In this document: piece after piece, positions 44,401-58,152 of the stretch
How positions within the stretch are numbered: position 1 is the stretch's first letter
Layout of the letters: every line of letters begins with the position of its first letter
Origin: Taxawa tesnikishii (nom. ined.)
Taxonomy: Eukaryota > Ascomycota > Dothideomycetes > Dothideales
DNA length: 64,000 nucleotides
Reading direction: 5' to 3'
NCBI GenBank assembly: GCA_030247885.1
Contig: JAPDRO010000019.1
Coordinates: 637,256-701,255 of the forward strand
The notes under the pieces: generated by a model
What the model was told of the DNA's origin: nothing
The model's input: only the letters and a program-made list of their open reading frames with translations
Databases searched by the model: none
Translations under genes and position numbers: made by a program

Positions 44401-47258
44401 TTAATACTATTTTTAGAGATATTTTCTCGGTATATTTATTACGTAAAGCTAAAGTCGAACTAGTCTTAGAAATTTCTAAGTAGCGTTAAATTAATTATAT
44501 CTTATATATTATAACTAGATACTATTAACTATACGTTAATATTTAATTTCTATACTATACGTACTATATCTTATAAGAGCCTACTTTTAGAGTTGTCTTT
44601 TCTTTAAAACTATTACGTACCTTACTTAACGCCGATAATAATAGTCTTTTATTACCTAGGTAGATTAAGTTAAAACTTATACTATACGTAGTATTATATA
44701 TATCTTTCGCTTCCTTACTAGTTATCTTCTCTTACTTATTAATAGGAGTTATATTATCGTTATTATTACTACTATTACTAGGCTATAAGTCGAGGGCCTC
44801 TAATATCTACGTCTAGTTTATAAAGTCCTTAGTTAAGTTATATTCTTTATTATTATTAGACTCTTTTTTAACCTTCTTATTTTCCTTTATTTATTTACTA
44901 TTACTTTCTCCTATATCTTTATAAGGTAATTCGTCGCTTATCGAGTTATATATAGTATCCTCGTATACTATAGCGTTAATATCGCTTCTACTTAGTTTAT
45001 TAGGGTCTTAAGACGCTATATTAATATATAAGGCGTCTAGTATAAAAGGAAATATACGGCCTATTATATATTAGTTTTAGTATATTTACTATCTTTATAA
45101 GTTATATATATACTCTCTCTAGCTTATAAGGCGTTCTTTAGTTTTTAAGTAATAATATAAATAGTAATATACCTTAATAACTTAAAAGCGCTCTTAAATC
45201 TTAGTCTTTAATATAGGGAATATACTTATATTAGTATTATAGTACTATTATTTAAATAATAGTATAATAGTAAAGAATTAAGGTAGTTACGCTTTATAAG
45301 ACGCGAATATAATATAGCCCTACTAAGTATTCGCGTTCTCGTATTTTCGCCTCGTACGTTACGTATATTAAGCTATTTACTCGACTCTATTAAGTATCCT
45401 AATAGAATTTAGTATTTTAAGTACTTTGCTAATTTCTATTTTATTTACGTAGATAGTCTACTTCTAAGAATAATAATTTACGTATATTCTTTTTCTTTTA
45501 GATTTATATAAGTATAATTCTCTAGTCTTTTACTACTATTACCTTTTATTTATATACTATTATTGCCTTCCTTATCGCTACTAATATTAATTACTCGATT
45601 TATATACTTCCTAAGTTTTTCTTCCTTAATATTATATATAGCTAGTTTAGCGCGAAGCTTATTAGCGCTTATAATATAATTGTTTATTTATCCTTAAATT
45701 CGGATTTACTTAGAGTTATAAATAATATAATAGTACTTCGTAATCTTTACCTTTTACGTTATCTTAGTACGTCTTACTTAATAAATAAGCTACGATATAT
45801 TCTATATAGTCTAGTTAGAGTCTAATAAGATAATATAGTTATTAAGGACTAAATTTATTTCGCTATTAATCTAGCTTATAATAGTTAATAAGGCTCCCGA
45901 CTCGTCCTTATACTCTTTATTACTAGTACCCTTAAAGTCGTTAATTACTTAGAGCTTATTACTAGTCTAGGAATTAACGAACTTAATATCCTTTAAGAAA
46001 TTAATAAAGTTAAGGAAGTCCTAGGTAGGAGCGTTACTATTAGCCTTTTATTTAAGTAACTATATTATTTATATCTTAACTATAATAATAGTAAAGGGTA
46101 AGAACGAACTAATTATAACCTTACGTAAGAACTAGCTAGTAAAGTTATTTTAGGCTTATACTTTCTTAAGAATCTTACGAAGCTTTTATATTATAAGTAT
46201 AGCGTTAATTTCTACTATATATTACTAGAAAGTAGTACTTTAAGGATCCTTTAAAAGCGTTAGTATTATCTTAGCTATTATACTCTTCGCTAATTTCGTA
46301 CGTATAGCTTTATTAGTTTCCTCGAGTCTCTTAAAGTAAGGTAAGATTATAAGGACGCGAAAATAGTAATAAGTAGTTATAAAGTTATATATACTAAAAC
46401 TAGACTTTCTTATACCTTTCTTAAGTATATTAGTAAGGACCTTTTACTAAGTAAGTATTAGATAATTTATCTCTCTCTTTAGAATCCTAACTATATAGTC
46501 GAACGTTAAATATAGTAGTATTAATATAGCTCTTATACTTTCTCTACGTAAGTAAGTCTTAATATTTAGAAGCTATCGATAGTTAACGTTATACTTAATA
46601 GTCCTAGCCTATAGTAATTTACTAAGGATTTAGACTTATTTAAGACTCTCTTTACTAAGTTTACTAATATTTATTTAGTCTTCCTTATCGTCGCCTTTAC
46701 CTTTAACGTCTCTTATCTTTTTAAGTAAGGTAGCGCTAACTTTACCTTACTCTTTTATAACTATATTAGTAGTAGTTATAAGTTATAAGAAGCTAGCTCT
46801 TAATAAGCGCTATTTAATATAAGTAAGTTAACTTTATTCCTAAGCATTTAACTCGATTTTATTTAGGTTATACTACTTACTACTAAGATTCGTTTTATTA
46901 CTAGTAACTTTTACTACTTAATATAAAAAGCTTTAAGTCTAGTTTCTAATAATACGCTTTCTAGGATCTCTAAGGTCGAAGTATTAAGCTTTAGAAGTAA
47001 AGTATAAGCCTATAATTAAAGTAACCTTATTAAATAGTATTTTACTAATAAATATAAACTATAAAGTACTCGAAAGTAAGTCTAGATTTAACTAAAAGCT
47101 CTTAAATACGCTAATATATTTATAGAACTTATCTATAATTACGCGCGTAAACGAAGTATTAATAAGGTTTTCTTATATTAAAACGCGTATTATTATCTTT
47201 CGCTTCTTACTACTTATGTTTTTATAAGTAACTTTACTAAACTACTTATTATATCTCT

Positions 47259-47632
47259 TTTTAACTTATAATAAAAGTAACGTTACGTAAGCATCGACTC
47301 TTATATACCTTAGGTAGAGTTATATATATTAACACTTCCCTTAACTCTAGTAAGGAATATAAGTATATAACGTCGCTAATAAATTCGAGGCTTATAACCT
47401 TCCGAACTTATTAGCTAACTCTATAGCTTACTAAGGCTCTACTCCCGTTTAGGATTTTACGTACTTTTACTATAACTTAGGTAGGAATCGAACTTATAAC
47501 CTTTTATTATATATTAAGATTACGATTTAACTAACGCGCTAACTCGAGCTTATAACCTTTTAACTTATAACAAAAGTAACGTTACGTAAGCATCGACTCT
47601 TATATACCTTAGGTAGGGTTATATATATTAAT
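47259..47632 (+). mobile_element. 374-bp element with tRNA-like core, copy C
   Basis: The same orientation, length and layout as copy A, with terminal direct repeats at 47259–47334 and about 47559–47632. Differences from copy A are largely C/T and G/A, as RIP would leave. Confidence 0.75.
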
Positions 47633-48483
47633 AGAGACTAATATAACGTATAAGTTAAAGTAAAAAATACTAAGTAATAAGACTATATAGCGTATATATA
47701 ATAAATACTAAGATATATAGTAACGCGAGAATAGGCCTCTTTACCGCGAGCGTATCCTTACTATTATAATATATTAGGCGCGTAAATAGCTTAGCGTAGT
47801 TAATAATAAGATTAAGTAATACGTCGCTCCTTAATAGTACTATATCTTTAGTAATAACTTTACTAGACTAGACTTTAGTAAAGAAGGTAAACTATACTCT
47901 TATTCCTTTTTAATATAATTTAACGTATTATAAATATATTTAGTTTAGAACTTCGTAGTAGTAACGAAGGTATTAATAGAAACGTTTAATAATTATTATT
48001 ACTTACTATAACTATTATATCCTCTTAGTTATTACTTCTTATAACTACTACTTAAGTTAGTAGTATTATAAACGCTAGTAATAAGAGCTCTAAGTACTAG
48101 TATATTAGTCTATATATACTATTTATACTTATAAGTAGTAAGTTATTATTCCTTACTATATTTATACTAAAGGTTATTAAGGTAAAGATAAATAAAATTA
48201 GCGAAAAGATATTCTTTTACTAAGTTACGTCTTCGAGTAGACTTTAAAAGAATATTAAGCCTAAGGTTACTCGCGTAATTAAGAACGTAAGTAGCTTATA
48301 TATATAGTACTATAATATATATAGCGAAGAAAATAAGGAGATATTAGTACTTATAGTTAGTTAAGATAAAAGGGTTTTAAAGAATAAACTACTTAATAGC
48401 GCGTTATAAAGCGTAATTAAGAAGACTTTTAATATAATAAATATATAAGTAAAGGCCTAGTTAAATAAGCCTAGTAAGGAACT

Positions 48484-51400
48484 TATTACGAGTAGTTACG
48501 TAACGCCTAGGACTTACTTATAAAGCGAACTTATCCTACTTATAAGGGAGCTCGAGGCCCTCCCTTAGAGAGAGATAATAATTAGTTTCTACTATAATCT
48601 ACCGAGTCCTAGCGTTCTATACGTTACTATAAACTACCCTTACAATTCTAATTGTTTTACTCTAATAATAGCTTATAGAACCTAATAAACGGCATAATAA
48701 TAGCTAACGTTAAAGCGTAAGTAAGTTAAACGAAACTTAATAGTAAAACGTAAGGAAAACTAGTCCTTATACTATAAGTTACCTTAGTAAAATACCTTGC
48801 AAAAGTACGCGTAAAGTAAACTCGTCTAGACTAAGAAGAAAAGTTAAGGTAACTAGAAATTAGTAATAATATCTAGTAGCGCTACGTTACTAGCGCTACG
48901 CTTATAGCCTCCTATACGAAGATAATAAGTTATAAGGCTTATAGAAGGAAAAAGAAGAGGAATAGTCGGGGATAATAAATAACGCTATAAGTAAGGTAAC
49001 TTCGTAAATAGATACTAATAGTAGCGCGTCGTCGGATCTTATATAAACTACTCTCGGCGCGCTAAGGTCCTTTATTAAGGTAAAGGAGCTAACTCCCTTT
49101 TAAGGAAGACCCTTAAAGAGGTACGTACCTTTATATGCGCCCTAAATGTTACCTATTTAATAAATCCTTATTATTTTACTATAAATAAGTCGAAGATCCT
49201 ATATAATATTATATACCTTGCCGGCGAGGTAGCGGAGAAGTAGTACTAGTAATATAGCGTAAATAAGTTAAGTACTTATAATTAGTTTAAGACTTTTTAC
49301 GTAGACTCTATCGAGGATCTAGTAAACTACGCCCTTACTATAGCCTATTAGTATAACGCGGCAAAATAGACGGAATACTAAATAGTAGCTAGTTTTACTT
49401 CTTATTTAACTATACTAAAAGATTAAATATTCGCCTATATAAAGGCGTAGCGTATATAATACTTACTTACTAAGTTATAGCCTAAACTTCGCCTATTAAT
49501 TATAAAGTATAATACCCTTCTAGATATAAGATAAGAGCTAATTTCTTTAGTAACTTATATAGAGATAACTAACGACCGACTTAGTAGTAGTATATACTTA
49601 CCTTATAAGTAACTCTTTATAAGAGGATCGAATTTTTAAGACCTAGTAAAGAGGCCTTAGTAGGACAACTTATATATATATACCTTATCTACGGTCGCGC
49701 CCTACCTACGTATTAAAAGTAACTAGAAAACATTTATACTTCTAAGTAAGGTAAAGTACTATAATTATTATAAGAAAGGATATTACTCCTAAGACTATAA
49801 AGTTCCGAGGAAAGAAAAGGCTAAAAGTAGCCTTACTATACGTAAGGTTACTACTAATAAACCGGCGCCGAGGTATATAGGAAAAGGGAAGAAGTTAGCG
49901 AAGAACTAACGCTAGACTTTCTTTACCTTCTAGTCTAAGTACGACTCGTAGTCCTCTTATAAGGTAAGGTCGTTACGCTTTGTAGTTACGTAAAGACTAC
50001 CTTTCTACTAGACGACGCTACTAACTATAATATCGTCTTATAGGCTTTTATATTATAATATAATTTAGCCTTATAATAAAGTATAAACCTTTTAAAACTA
50101 AAATCCTTCTAGGACCTAAGAGTATTTTACTATAGAGCGTATAAGCTACGTATCCGAATTACTAACTCTATTAAAGCTAAAAAGGAAATAAATTTCCTAT
50201 ATTACGTAATAAAAGTAAAGGGACCGCTAGTAATCCTAGGAAGGTTATAGTAATATTAAGAAGGTATTATCGTCGATTTAAGTATAAATCGCTAGCGCTA
50301 TAGTATTACTCGTAGCGTCTACTAGATCTTAGACTCTAACTAGTTTATATAAGACTATAAGGGAGAGCCTTAAGTCTTTACTATTTTCTATATAGCTATT
50401 ATAAGTTTACGTAAATATCTACGTAAAAGTCTACGTAAAGAGTTACGTAAGGAGTCCTATAAGGAGGCCTTACTTTTAAAGGTTATAAATCTAGAGGCTA
50501 TTTTTAACTATAAGGATATAGCGAACCTTTTATAACTCGAAGGGGTAACGTATATAATCGACTTAGTAGAAGGTAAGGAGCTACCCTTCTAGCCCCTATA
50601 TAACCTTTCTAAGAGGGAGTTAAGGATACTCCGAAATTACCTAGCTATCGTTTAAGTAAATAGCTAGATTTAGTAATTCGAGTCTATAGTAAGTATACTA
50701 ATCTTATTTGTTTCGAAGAAAAATAAGAGCGTAAAGTTATACGTTAACTATAAAAGTCTTAATAAGATTACTATTAAGAATCGCTATCTACTACTTCTAA
50801 TTAGTAAGACTTTAAATTAGCTTAGTAGCGCGTAGTAGTTTTTAAGCTAGACTTAAAAGATACTTACTATTATATACTAATTAGGTAAGGCGATAAGTAG
50901 AAGACTACGTTTCGTACGCGCTATAAATACTTCGAGTATTTAGTTATACTATTTAGCTTAACTAATACCTTAGTAACGTTCTAAGTCTATATTAATAAAG
51001 CGTTAATAGGTTTAGTAAACGTCTCCTATATAGTATATCTAGATAATATACTTATTTATAGTACTATAAGGGAAGAGTACGTAGAGTACCTACGGGCTAT
51101 ACTAAAATAACTAAGGAAGTATATACTATTTATAAGCTAAAAGAAGTATAAATTCTTCGTATATTAAGTAAAGTTCCTTAGTTTTATTATAAGCTACGAA
51201 GGCGTTATAATAGATAAGAATAGAGTACGCGCTATCGAGGAATAGTTAGCCTTAAAAACGATCTATAACGTATAATAGTTCCTAGAGTTTACTAACTTCT
51301 ATTAATAGTTTATTAAGAACTACTTAAGGAAGGTAACTACGTTAACTAAGTTACTAAAGAGTAGTTATAAGAGTAGGAGATCGGGGCCTATCTAGTAAAC

Positions 51401-54400
51401 TAACTCTAAGGAGGAGGCGTTTTATACGTTAAAAATAGCGTTTATAAAAGCCCTTATTTTAGTATATTACGACTTAGTAGTATACTTATAGCTTAAAAGT
51501 AATACGTTAAAGTTCGCCCTAGGGGCGATACTTTCTTAGTTACTACTAGACTATAATAGTAGTAAGAACTAGTACCCGATTGCATTCTAGTCTTAAAAGA
51601 TAATTTCGGTAGAGTAAAATTATAAGGTATATAATTAGGAATTACTAGCTATAGTAGTAGCATTTAAGTATTAGTACTATTACCTTAAAGGAGCCTCGTA
51701 CTCGATTTAGGTACTATTAGATTATAATAACTTAAAGGGTTTTATAAAGATAAAGTAACTTAATAAAGGTAAGCTAAATAAGCTATTACCTTATTTACTT
51801 TCGATTTTATAATTAAGTATTAAGTAGGGAAGCTAAATCTTATCGATATACTATTAAGGCGCTTAGACTATAATATAAGGAAGGATACGACGAGTTATTT
51901 CCTCCCTATACTATAGTATAAGCTTACGACCCTAGAGGGTAGAGCGATAACGTAAGTAAACTACTATTAGTTTAACGAGTTACTATAATAGCTATAAATA
52001 CCTTAAAAGGTATTATAAGGATAAGGTTAAACCCTTATTAGAAAAAGGCCTTAACTAGCTACTCCTTACTTAAGAAGTAATATAAGAGAAACGTCTTTAA
52101 AGTACTAGTATAATACTAGGCTTACTTAGAATTACTATAGCTATAGTTAATATAGCGGAAAACCCCTAGGATAATCCCTAGCTAAAAGTTAAGAATATAA
52201 TCCTTATACTTCTTTTAGAAGACTTCTTAACTTAAAAGTATAGAGACTTCGCAATTACGGGCTACTAGTAAGCTACTAGTAATATAGCTACGTAGTACTA
52301 GAAAGGAAACTTCTTATATAAAGAAAATTCTCTTTACGTACTTAAAGATAGCGTATTACGCGTACAAGTATTACGTATATACTATAATAATACGCTAGTA
52401 GGCTACTTTAGTAGAGAAAAGACTATTACCTTACTAGAGAGGAAGTACTACTAGTTATTTTTACGAGTAAATATAGCCGAGTATATACGTATATACGAGG
52501 TATATTAGAGGACGAAAGTAAAGCGTTACTAGCCCTATAGTAAGCTTACTTCCTTACTATATCTTATAGGGCTATAGTAGAAACTATCTATAAACTTTAT
52601 TATAAACTTACTACTAAGTAAGAAAAGCGAAAGCGTCTATAATATAATTCTCGTTATTATTAATCGCTATATAAAGATAGTAAAGTATATTACTACGAAT
52701 AAGACTTATATAATATTAGATATACTCGATCTTATAATAAACTACGTAGTTAGCTAGTATAGTATATTATTTAGTATCGTATTAAATAGAGGTTTTATAT
52801 TTATAAGTACGTTCTAGTTAGACTTTTACTACGTAGTATACGTAACTCGAAGGCTTAGTATAGCGTTTTACTTATAAATAGATAAGTAAATAAAGAGATA
52901 AAATTAGACGCTAAAGTAATACTTACGCTATTACTATAGTAATAAGTAAGTAGACTAAGTAAAATAGCTACTATTAGTAGAGTTTACTTATAATAATAGT
53001 AAGTACTCTACTACTTATATAAGCCCCTTCTACGCCCTTTATAAATATAATCTAGAACTTTATATAGAGGCTTAAGATAAGCCTAGGGAAGGAAGAGTAC
53101 TAGTAGTTACGAAACGAGTTTAATAACTAAAGGAAGAGCGCGTAGCGCTAGAGGAACGCTAGAGACGCGCATTTAAAGTAAGTAGTAAAGCGTATAATAA
53201 ACGATACTAGCTAAAAATATATAGAGTTAGAAATATAGTAATACTAGTAACTAGAAATCTTCGGCTTAACGAGCTAAATAAGAAGCTCTTATATAAGTTT
53301 ATAAGGCCCTTTAAGGTACTTATTACTATCGAATTATAGGCGTATCGCCTAGTACTCCTATTAGTATATAGAATCTATAATATCTTCTACGTATTCCTCC
53401 TTAAGATATATTATAGGTAGGACGATAGTAAACTAGTAAAAGAGCTACTATTACTTAACCTTATAAAAGGTAAATAGGAGTATAAAGTAAAACTAATACT
53501 AGACCGGAAAATAAGAAAGGGAATTAAATTCTTCCTTATAAAATAAAAAGGCTAACTAAAGGAATATAACGAATAGGTACTAGAGGATAATATAAGAAAC
53601 TTATAAGATAAGATAGCTACCTACGAGGTATAAAGGAAGCGTAGGCAAAGAGAAAGAAGAAAAAGCTAATAAATATTAGCTAGGGAGGCGGACTAATAGT
53701 AAGTTATAGTTATAATAGAAGTAAAGTATAAGTAAGAAGAGGGAGTCTATAGGCTCTTTACCCCTAAAATTTATTATTATTTCTTATTATATAGTAGGAG
53801 GTACTACGAAGGCGACCTAAAGGCGCTATAATAGTATACTAACTCTATAGAGGCTACGAAGTACGAGTCCCTAATCTCTTATTTTTAAACCTTTATCTTA
53901 AAACTCTCTACCTTAGAATCCTCCTTAATTATAAAGGTAAGAGTAGTAAGGGCGAAGCGCTAGAGAAATACTAGTAGTTAGTAAGTATAGTAGAAGCGAA
54001 ACGTAGTTATATATACCTTAAATATACCTAGGAACTTAGTTATATAAGCCTCTATATTCTTAAGAGTAAAGTAAATATAAGTTACTTCCTTATAGTAAGT
54101 TAAGTTTAAGGACTATAAACTAGTAGTAGTACGACGGCGCTTTAAAGGAGTATTACTTAAGACCTTATTACGATTATATTACTAGGTATTAAGGGTAGTA
54201 ATAATAGTAACTTAAGCCTAAGTTAAAACTTCCTTTAACTCTATAATGTCCTCCTCCTTAGTATCGCTAATATAGTAGAGCTTTACTAGCTCCTCGTAGG
54301 TAACGTATACCTTATTAATAACTAGGAAAAGTTAAGAGTTAGTTATAGTTATATAGAACTTATAAGCCTAAATATAGTAGGAGTACTTACGCGCGATTAT

Positions 54401-55036
54401 AAGGTTATAATCCGCGTTATATTTATTACTTATTCGAAGCGTTAGTAAGTTATATACGCGTCGCGTATCGGGGATAATACCTTTAGTAGCTATATAAATT
54501 ATATAGTGCTTATAAGTATTTTATTTAAGCTAGACGTCTAGATTAGAGGAGGCGGCGCGTAGGGTAGCTACTAGTAATAAGGAGGTAATACTACTCTTAC
54601 TTACTAGTATAGTTAGCTAAGTTAAGATTAGGCGCTTAAATAAAGTCTTAGGAGGTATAATAGCTAGTAGCGCGTAAGTAAATCGACGGTAGTATACGAG
54701 TAAGTAAATAGTATCGCGTAGGCGTATTACTACTCCTATTAGTTAAGAATCTTATAGTATTATTATTTGGGTAAAATACGCGACGCTAATATTAGCTCGT
54801 AGGGCCCCTATATAACGCTAGCGCTAAGTTAAAGTAACGCTACGAGCTAAGATAACTCGCCTAGGGGAGGGTAGTTATTACAAGTAGTTACGTAACGCCT
54901 AGGACTTACTTATAAAGTAAACTCGTCCTACTTATAAGGGAGCTCGAGGCCCCCTCTTAGAGAGAGATAATAATTAGTTTCTACTATAATCTATTAAGTC
55001 CTAGCGTTTTATACGTTACTATAAACTACCCTTATA
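48484..55036 (+). mobile_element. Complete RIP-inactivated Ty3/Gypsy chromovirus with LTRs and target duplication
   Basis: The 161-bp LTRs 48484–48644 and 54876–55036 both begin TATTAC (pre-RIP probably TGTTAC) and end CTTACA/CTTATA. GAACT flanks the element on both sides (48479–48483 and 55037–55041), a 5-bp target duplication. In order on the plus strand: a gag zinc-knuckle remnant near 49,755 (CY-C-like spacing), reverse transcriptase with VSKKNKSVKLYVNYKSLNKI and the catalytic box as YLDNILIYS (about 51,030–51,060; YLDD before RIP), RNase H, an integrase with RTYEVY-RTKVK spacing near 52,490, and a chromodomain-like KEYNE segment near 53,560. Stops fill every frame. About 1.2 kb between the chromodomain and the right LTR is unexplained. 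Confidence 0.85.
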
Positions 55037-56329
55037 GAACTTAAGTAAATAAAGTATTTCTATAATAGTATATAATATAACTACGTTATCTCTTATACTT
55101 ATACTAATTTATACGTATAGTACGGAAGATTTAGTAGTAACTATAGTAATAGTATACTTACTAAGTTTATACCTTATAACTCTACTAGGGATTCTAATAA
55201 GACTAAAAGACTCGTACCTTAAGATTATATTAAGTATTTTATTAGGATTATTATAGGCGATATTAATAGTTATACTAGGAACTATAGATACTATAGATCG
55301 AAGTATATATCGTAAATTTAATACGTAAATCTAAGATATAAGGATTAATAAATTAAGTACTAGAAAGTAAATTAGTATTATAACGCGCTAATTTACTTAT
55401 TAGGATTTCGTAACGTAGCTAGTTAATTACTTTATACTAGTATATATATAGAAAGGTTCGAAGAATATTACGAGAGTAATACTTATAACTACTAGAGGAT
55501 AGTATTAAAGGGCCTCTAAATCCCTAGTTATAAGAGTAAATACTATTCTTATATACTCTTAAGGACTTATAAATTACTAGTTTTACTATAAACTAAGTTA
55601 TAATATAAATAACTATATATATCTTAAAGAGTATAAGCGTAAAGGCTAGGCGTACTATAATAGTAACGATATCTTCTTAAGTAGTAGAAATAAGCCCCTA
55701 AAATATCTTTATAATTAAGAAGAAAAAAAGAACCTTCTTAATATAAGTAAGTATTAAAATACTTCGAACTAAAGAAAGTAATTATCTAGATAGTAAGAGT
55801 AAAAGAAGAAGAAGAAGATATATATCTAAGCTACTTTATATAAGTAAGGTTCCTTATAGTAGACTCTCTAAAGGAATTAAAAGTATTACTTAAAGAACTA
55901 GTTAATAATAAGGAAGAAGACTCTAAAAATAAAGTTACTATTTAGTATTATATAGTTAAAACCTCTTAAAGAACTATTAGTATTACTATAGTACGTACTA
56001 ATAAGGTATTAAAAGGAAGTAAAGTAATATTAATTTTACGAACTATTAAATTAATAAGCTAAAAGAAAAGGAAAAGGCTACTAGTAGGCTTTTAGTCTTA
56101 AAATTTATAAGAACTAAATAGTACGTTAAATATTCTATAAAACTAGAACCTTTAAATATAACTTTACTAGGTAATATAAGGTAAAACTAAATAGTAAAAG
56201 GCCTAAAACTAAGTATAGAAAATTCCCTTACTATACGAAAAGTTTATAGTAAAATATAGCTAAAGATACTAAGATAAGATAAAATAACTTAAAAGGAAGT
56301 TAATCTTAAAGAAGTCTTTAAAATAACTA

Positions 56330-57690
56330 AAAGTAACGTAAACTACGAGGAAGTAAGCTAGGTAAGGAAGTAAACTATTAAATTACTAACTATATAGATT
56401 CTATTGCTATTTACGTATCGTAATAATAATATAGTTAGAATCTAAGTCGCTATATATATTTTTAAGTACTTTATTACCGTCGTCCTCGAGTACTTCTTTA
56501 ATTACGCGCTTACGTAGTCGTTTACGCGCCTTTTTACTTAATAACTTCGCTTTAGCTACCTTTATTATCTTAAGTACTTCTTTCGTATTAAATAAGAATC
56601 TTCCCTTTAATACGACTTACTTACCCTTAGTTTAAGCCTTTCGTATATTAAGAAGCTTCTCCTATTCTTTTACTTACTTACGTAAAGTAATAAGCTTACT
56701 ATACGTTACTTTAAAAGCGCGAGTTATACGCTCTATATATTACTTTACTAAAGAAGGTAAGTTCTACGTAGCTTTAATCGCTATATTAAGTACTATATTT
56801 ACTTCGCGTAACTTAGTACTATTTAGTAGTAAGCTATTAAGTAGCGAGAAGTCTAGATTAAGTTATTATAGAGGCGTATAAGGTTATATATTCGCTATAG
56901 TTAGCTTCGTAAGTAACTTATTAAGTACTATTATAAAGCTTAAAGGTATAAGACTTACTCCTCTCTATTTACTAAGAATATTATTAGTTATAAGTACCCT
57001 CGCCCTTACGTAGATATATATCTCCGTCTACTCTACGCGTAATATACGGCTAAAATCGACTTGTAAAGCGGCGTTAGTTTCCGAGGCTAGCGTACGCTTT
57101 AGTAATATAAATACCCTAATATCGAGTAGCTAGAATATATATAAATAGTAAGGCGATAAGATAAGTAAGTCGATTATATTTCCTATATAGAAGGCTATTA
57201 CTTTCGCTATTATATAGCTATTATAGCTATCTATAATTAGTATTCTTTGCGTTATAAAGTCGTTAGGTCGTATTAGGGGCTCGAAAATAGTAGTTAGTTA
57301 CTATAAACTATAACTATTAAACGTCTAGCTACTACTACTAGTTAAGAACCTCTAGTCTAAAGGCGTATATATAAGTACCTACGCGGTATTAATGTGTTTT
57401 ACCTTAAAGATAATTAAGGGTAATATAGCGACCCTAGTAGCGCTTATATACTTAATTATTATTATCTACTCCCCTTAGCTTTTAACTTACTTTTAGCTAG
57501 ATATCTCGCGTATATTAACTAAAGCTCTTAATAACTAACTTACTTTAACTACGAAGTTAGACTCGTCTATATTATAGACGTACTCTAGAGGATAGTTATA
57601 TTATATAAATAGCTTTATTACTACGTTAAACTACCTCTTTATAGTATTATAACTTGTTGTATTAAAGCGCGCTATTTATTTAACGAGTCT
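56330..57690 (-). mobile_element. pogo/Fot1-type DNA transposon (DDE_1 transposase), RIP-degraded
   Basis: Read on the minus strand, degenerate blocks match the DDE_1 transposase of fungal pogo elements: a YNIDESNF block near 57,570, a DSYNSHI-like block near 57,220, and IDLLIL...DIRVFILLKRTLASET (about 57,180–57,060), where intact relatives have LQPLDVGVF. RVEWTEIYI and an NILS end follow. Stops interrupt it. The ends are not precisely defined; the palindrome CAAACGAAT...ATTCGTTTG at 57710–57734 may be one terminus. Confidence 0.7.
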
Positions 57691-57709
57691 AAATACTACT
57701 CGTAGAAGT

Positions 57710-57812
57710 CAAACGAATGGCCACGATTCGTTTGCTTTTGCGTGGGCTATAACCCTAAGGGTTAGAGGAACGACCACGATTCGTTTGCACCTGTTGACCA
57801 CGATTCGTTTGC
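57710..57812 (+). promoter_or_regulatory. Three CCACGATTCGTTTGC repeats and a telomere-like palindrome upstream of the helicase
   Basis: CCACGATTCGTTTGC occurs at 57721–57735, 57774–57788 and 57798–57812, with an inverted CAAACGAAT at 57710–57718. Between the first and second lies AACCCTAAGGGTTAG (57751–57765), two telomeric hexamers back to back. The group stands at the exact switch from AT-rich repeats to GC-rich sequence, about 340–440 bp before the helicase ATG. Confidence 0.75.
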
Positions 57813-58152
57813 CTTCCCGAGCCCCAACCTTCTCGAAACCCACACACTATACTGTCATAAGGTTATTCTCTCTGCATGCCAAACACCACTCATATATATG
57901 CCATATACATGGAACATCAAGGGCGGCGGTCTTAAAAGGAAAAAGATGAGGCGCCTTGTGCATAGGCCACTCCCGCATTTTCGCAGGGCGGCCTCTCCAA
58001 ACAAAGACCAGCCCTGTGTCTATGCGACGTGATCAGTACGCTCTAAACAATTGATCCTGAGCATCACATGGATCCTTTAAATCCTTAGAAAGGTAATATA
58101 GCTATGTCTGGCCTCGCAAGTATGGCAGCCGTGAAGGCAAGCCAAGACTCAG
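57813..58152 (+). promoter_or_regulatory. Probable 5' region of the telomere-linked helicase
   Basis: Ordinary base composition, unlike the RIPped block to its left. TATATATGCCATATACAT at about 57891–57909 could serve as a TATA region. No gene is supported. Confidence 0.35.

Larger units (their letters stand above)
36686..57700. repeat. AT-rich block of RIP-degraded transposons
   Basis: About 21 kb with very high A+T, dense stop codons in all frames and an almost complete absence of CA and TG dinucleotides, while TA is hugely enriched. This is the expected product of repeat-induced point mutation (CpA to TpA). Differences between the paired LTRs of the element inside it are all transitions. 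It contains the elements listed separately. The stretches 38,900–39,531, 39,907–41,250, 41,460–47,258, 47,633–48,483 and 55,042–56,330 also look like degraded mobile DNA, but I cannot assign them to a family by eye. It probably forms subtelomeric heterochromatin. Confidence 0.93.
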
